NCBI GenBank assembly: GCA_034008185.1
Contig: CM067082.1
Span: 126,977,988-127,041,987 of the forward strand
Reading direction: 5' to 3'
DNA length: 64,000 nucleotides
Origin: Gorsachius magnificus
Taxonomy: Eukaryota; Chordata; Aves; Pelecaniformes; Ardeidae
A program made the translations under genes and the position numbers. Shown here piece after piece: positions 63,806 to 64,000 of this stretch. The notes beneath the pieces were generated by a model. That model was given only the letters and a program-made list of their open reading frames with translations, was not told the DNA's origin and made no database searches. Positions within the stretch are counted from its first letter, which is position 1; each line of letters opens with the position of its first letter.

Positions 63806-64000
63806 GATTTAACCTGGCAGGCAGCTGAACACCACGCAGCCGTTTGCTTGTTCCCACCCTGTCCAGGGGGATGGAGGAGAGAATTGGAAAAAAGTAAAAC
63901 CTGTGGGTTGCGATAAGGACAGTTTAATAAAGCAGCAGACGAAAAGAATAATAATGATAAAAGAATATACAAAACATGTGATGCATAATGCAGTTGCTCA
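63806..64000 (+). mobile_element. Avian LTR-type interspersed repeat, 5' portion (truncated by window end)
   Basis: The order 'gatttaacctggcaggcagctgaacaccac', 'gcagccgtttgcttgttccc', 'cctgtccagggggatggagg', 'gtaaaacctgtgggttgcgataaggacagtttaat', 'ataataatgataaaagaatatacaaaac', 'gtgatgcataatgcagttgctca' matches a repeat I know from many neoavian genomes, where it is generally regarded as an endogenous-retrovirus LTR. The copy is moderately diverged and continues past the window edge. No viral genes are visible. The classification as LTR is from memory. Confidence 0.75.

Noticed and set aside
52346..64000. First exons of AGMO, the expected downstream neighbour
   Set aside because: No frame resembles the membrane-bound hydroxylase family, and no splice-bounded coding segment was found.

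Overview
The window is vertebrate nuclear DNA, most probably from a bird, and most likely a neoavian one. Three observations support this. (1) Two spliced exons encode the homeodomain and C-terminus of the mesenchyme homeobox protein MEOX2. (2) Non-coding sequence is AT-leaning and CpG-poor, with short poly-A/T tracts, few large transposons and many eroded amniote repeats. (3) The last ~195 bases match, from memory, a dispersed LTR-type repeat that is common in neoavian genomes. I see no operons, ribosome-binding sites, CRISPR arrays or other prokaryotic features.

Layout. The window opens inside MEOX2 intron 1; the exon coding the N-terminal part with its His/Gln-rich region is not here and should lie upstream. 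Intron 1 occupies 1-38085. Exon 2 is 38086-38258 and carries homeodomain residues 1-44. Intron 2 is 38259-51027. Exon 3 begins at 51028 and carries homeodomain residues 45-60 plus the C-terminal tail, with its stop at 51250-51252. The 3' UTR runs to a poly(A) signal at 51720 or 52318, with two further AATAAA hexamers at 52668 and 52715. From about 52.35 kb to the end the sequence is intergenic. In mammals AGMO follows MEOX2 in the same orientation, but I see none of its exons here.

MEOX2 is the only gene I can defend. All other open frames are short, overlap on both strands, or run through simple repeats, as chance predicts in AT-rich DNA. The introns hold microsatellites (a ~155 bp TTCTC pentanucleotide tract, a decanucleotide CT tract, GGAA-type and AAAC-type tracts, poly-C runs), faint MIR-like SINE remnants, and several copies of an old amniote repeat recognisable by its 'ATTGACTTCAATGGGA'-type core.

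The points most worth following up are post-transcriptional and regulatory. The 3' UTR has a miR-130/301 seed site and two perfect Pumilio sites arranged around tandem poly(A) signals. Intron 1 has two small CpG-dense islands in otherwise CpG-poor sequence (4.65-4.81 kb and 5.28-5.40 kb) and a candidate recursive-splicing site at 23.26 kb. A sharp rise in GC content lies next to the LTR-type repeat at the right edge. I did not find an evident new biological system.
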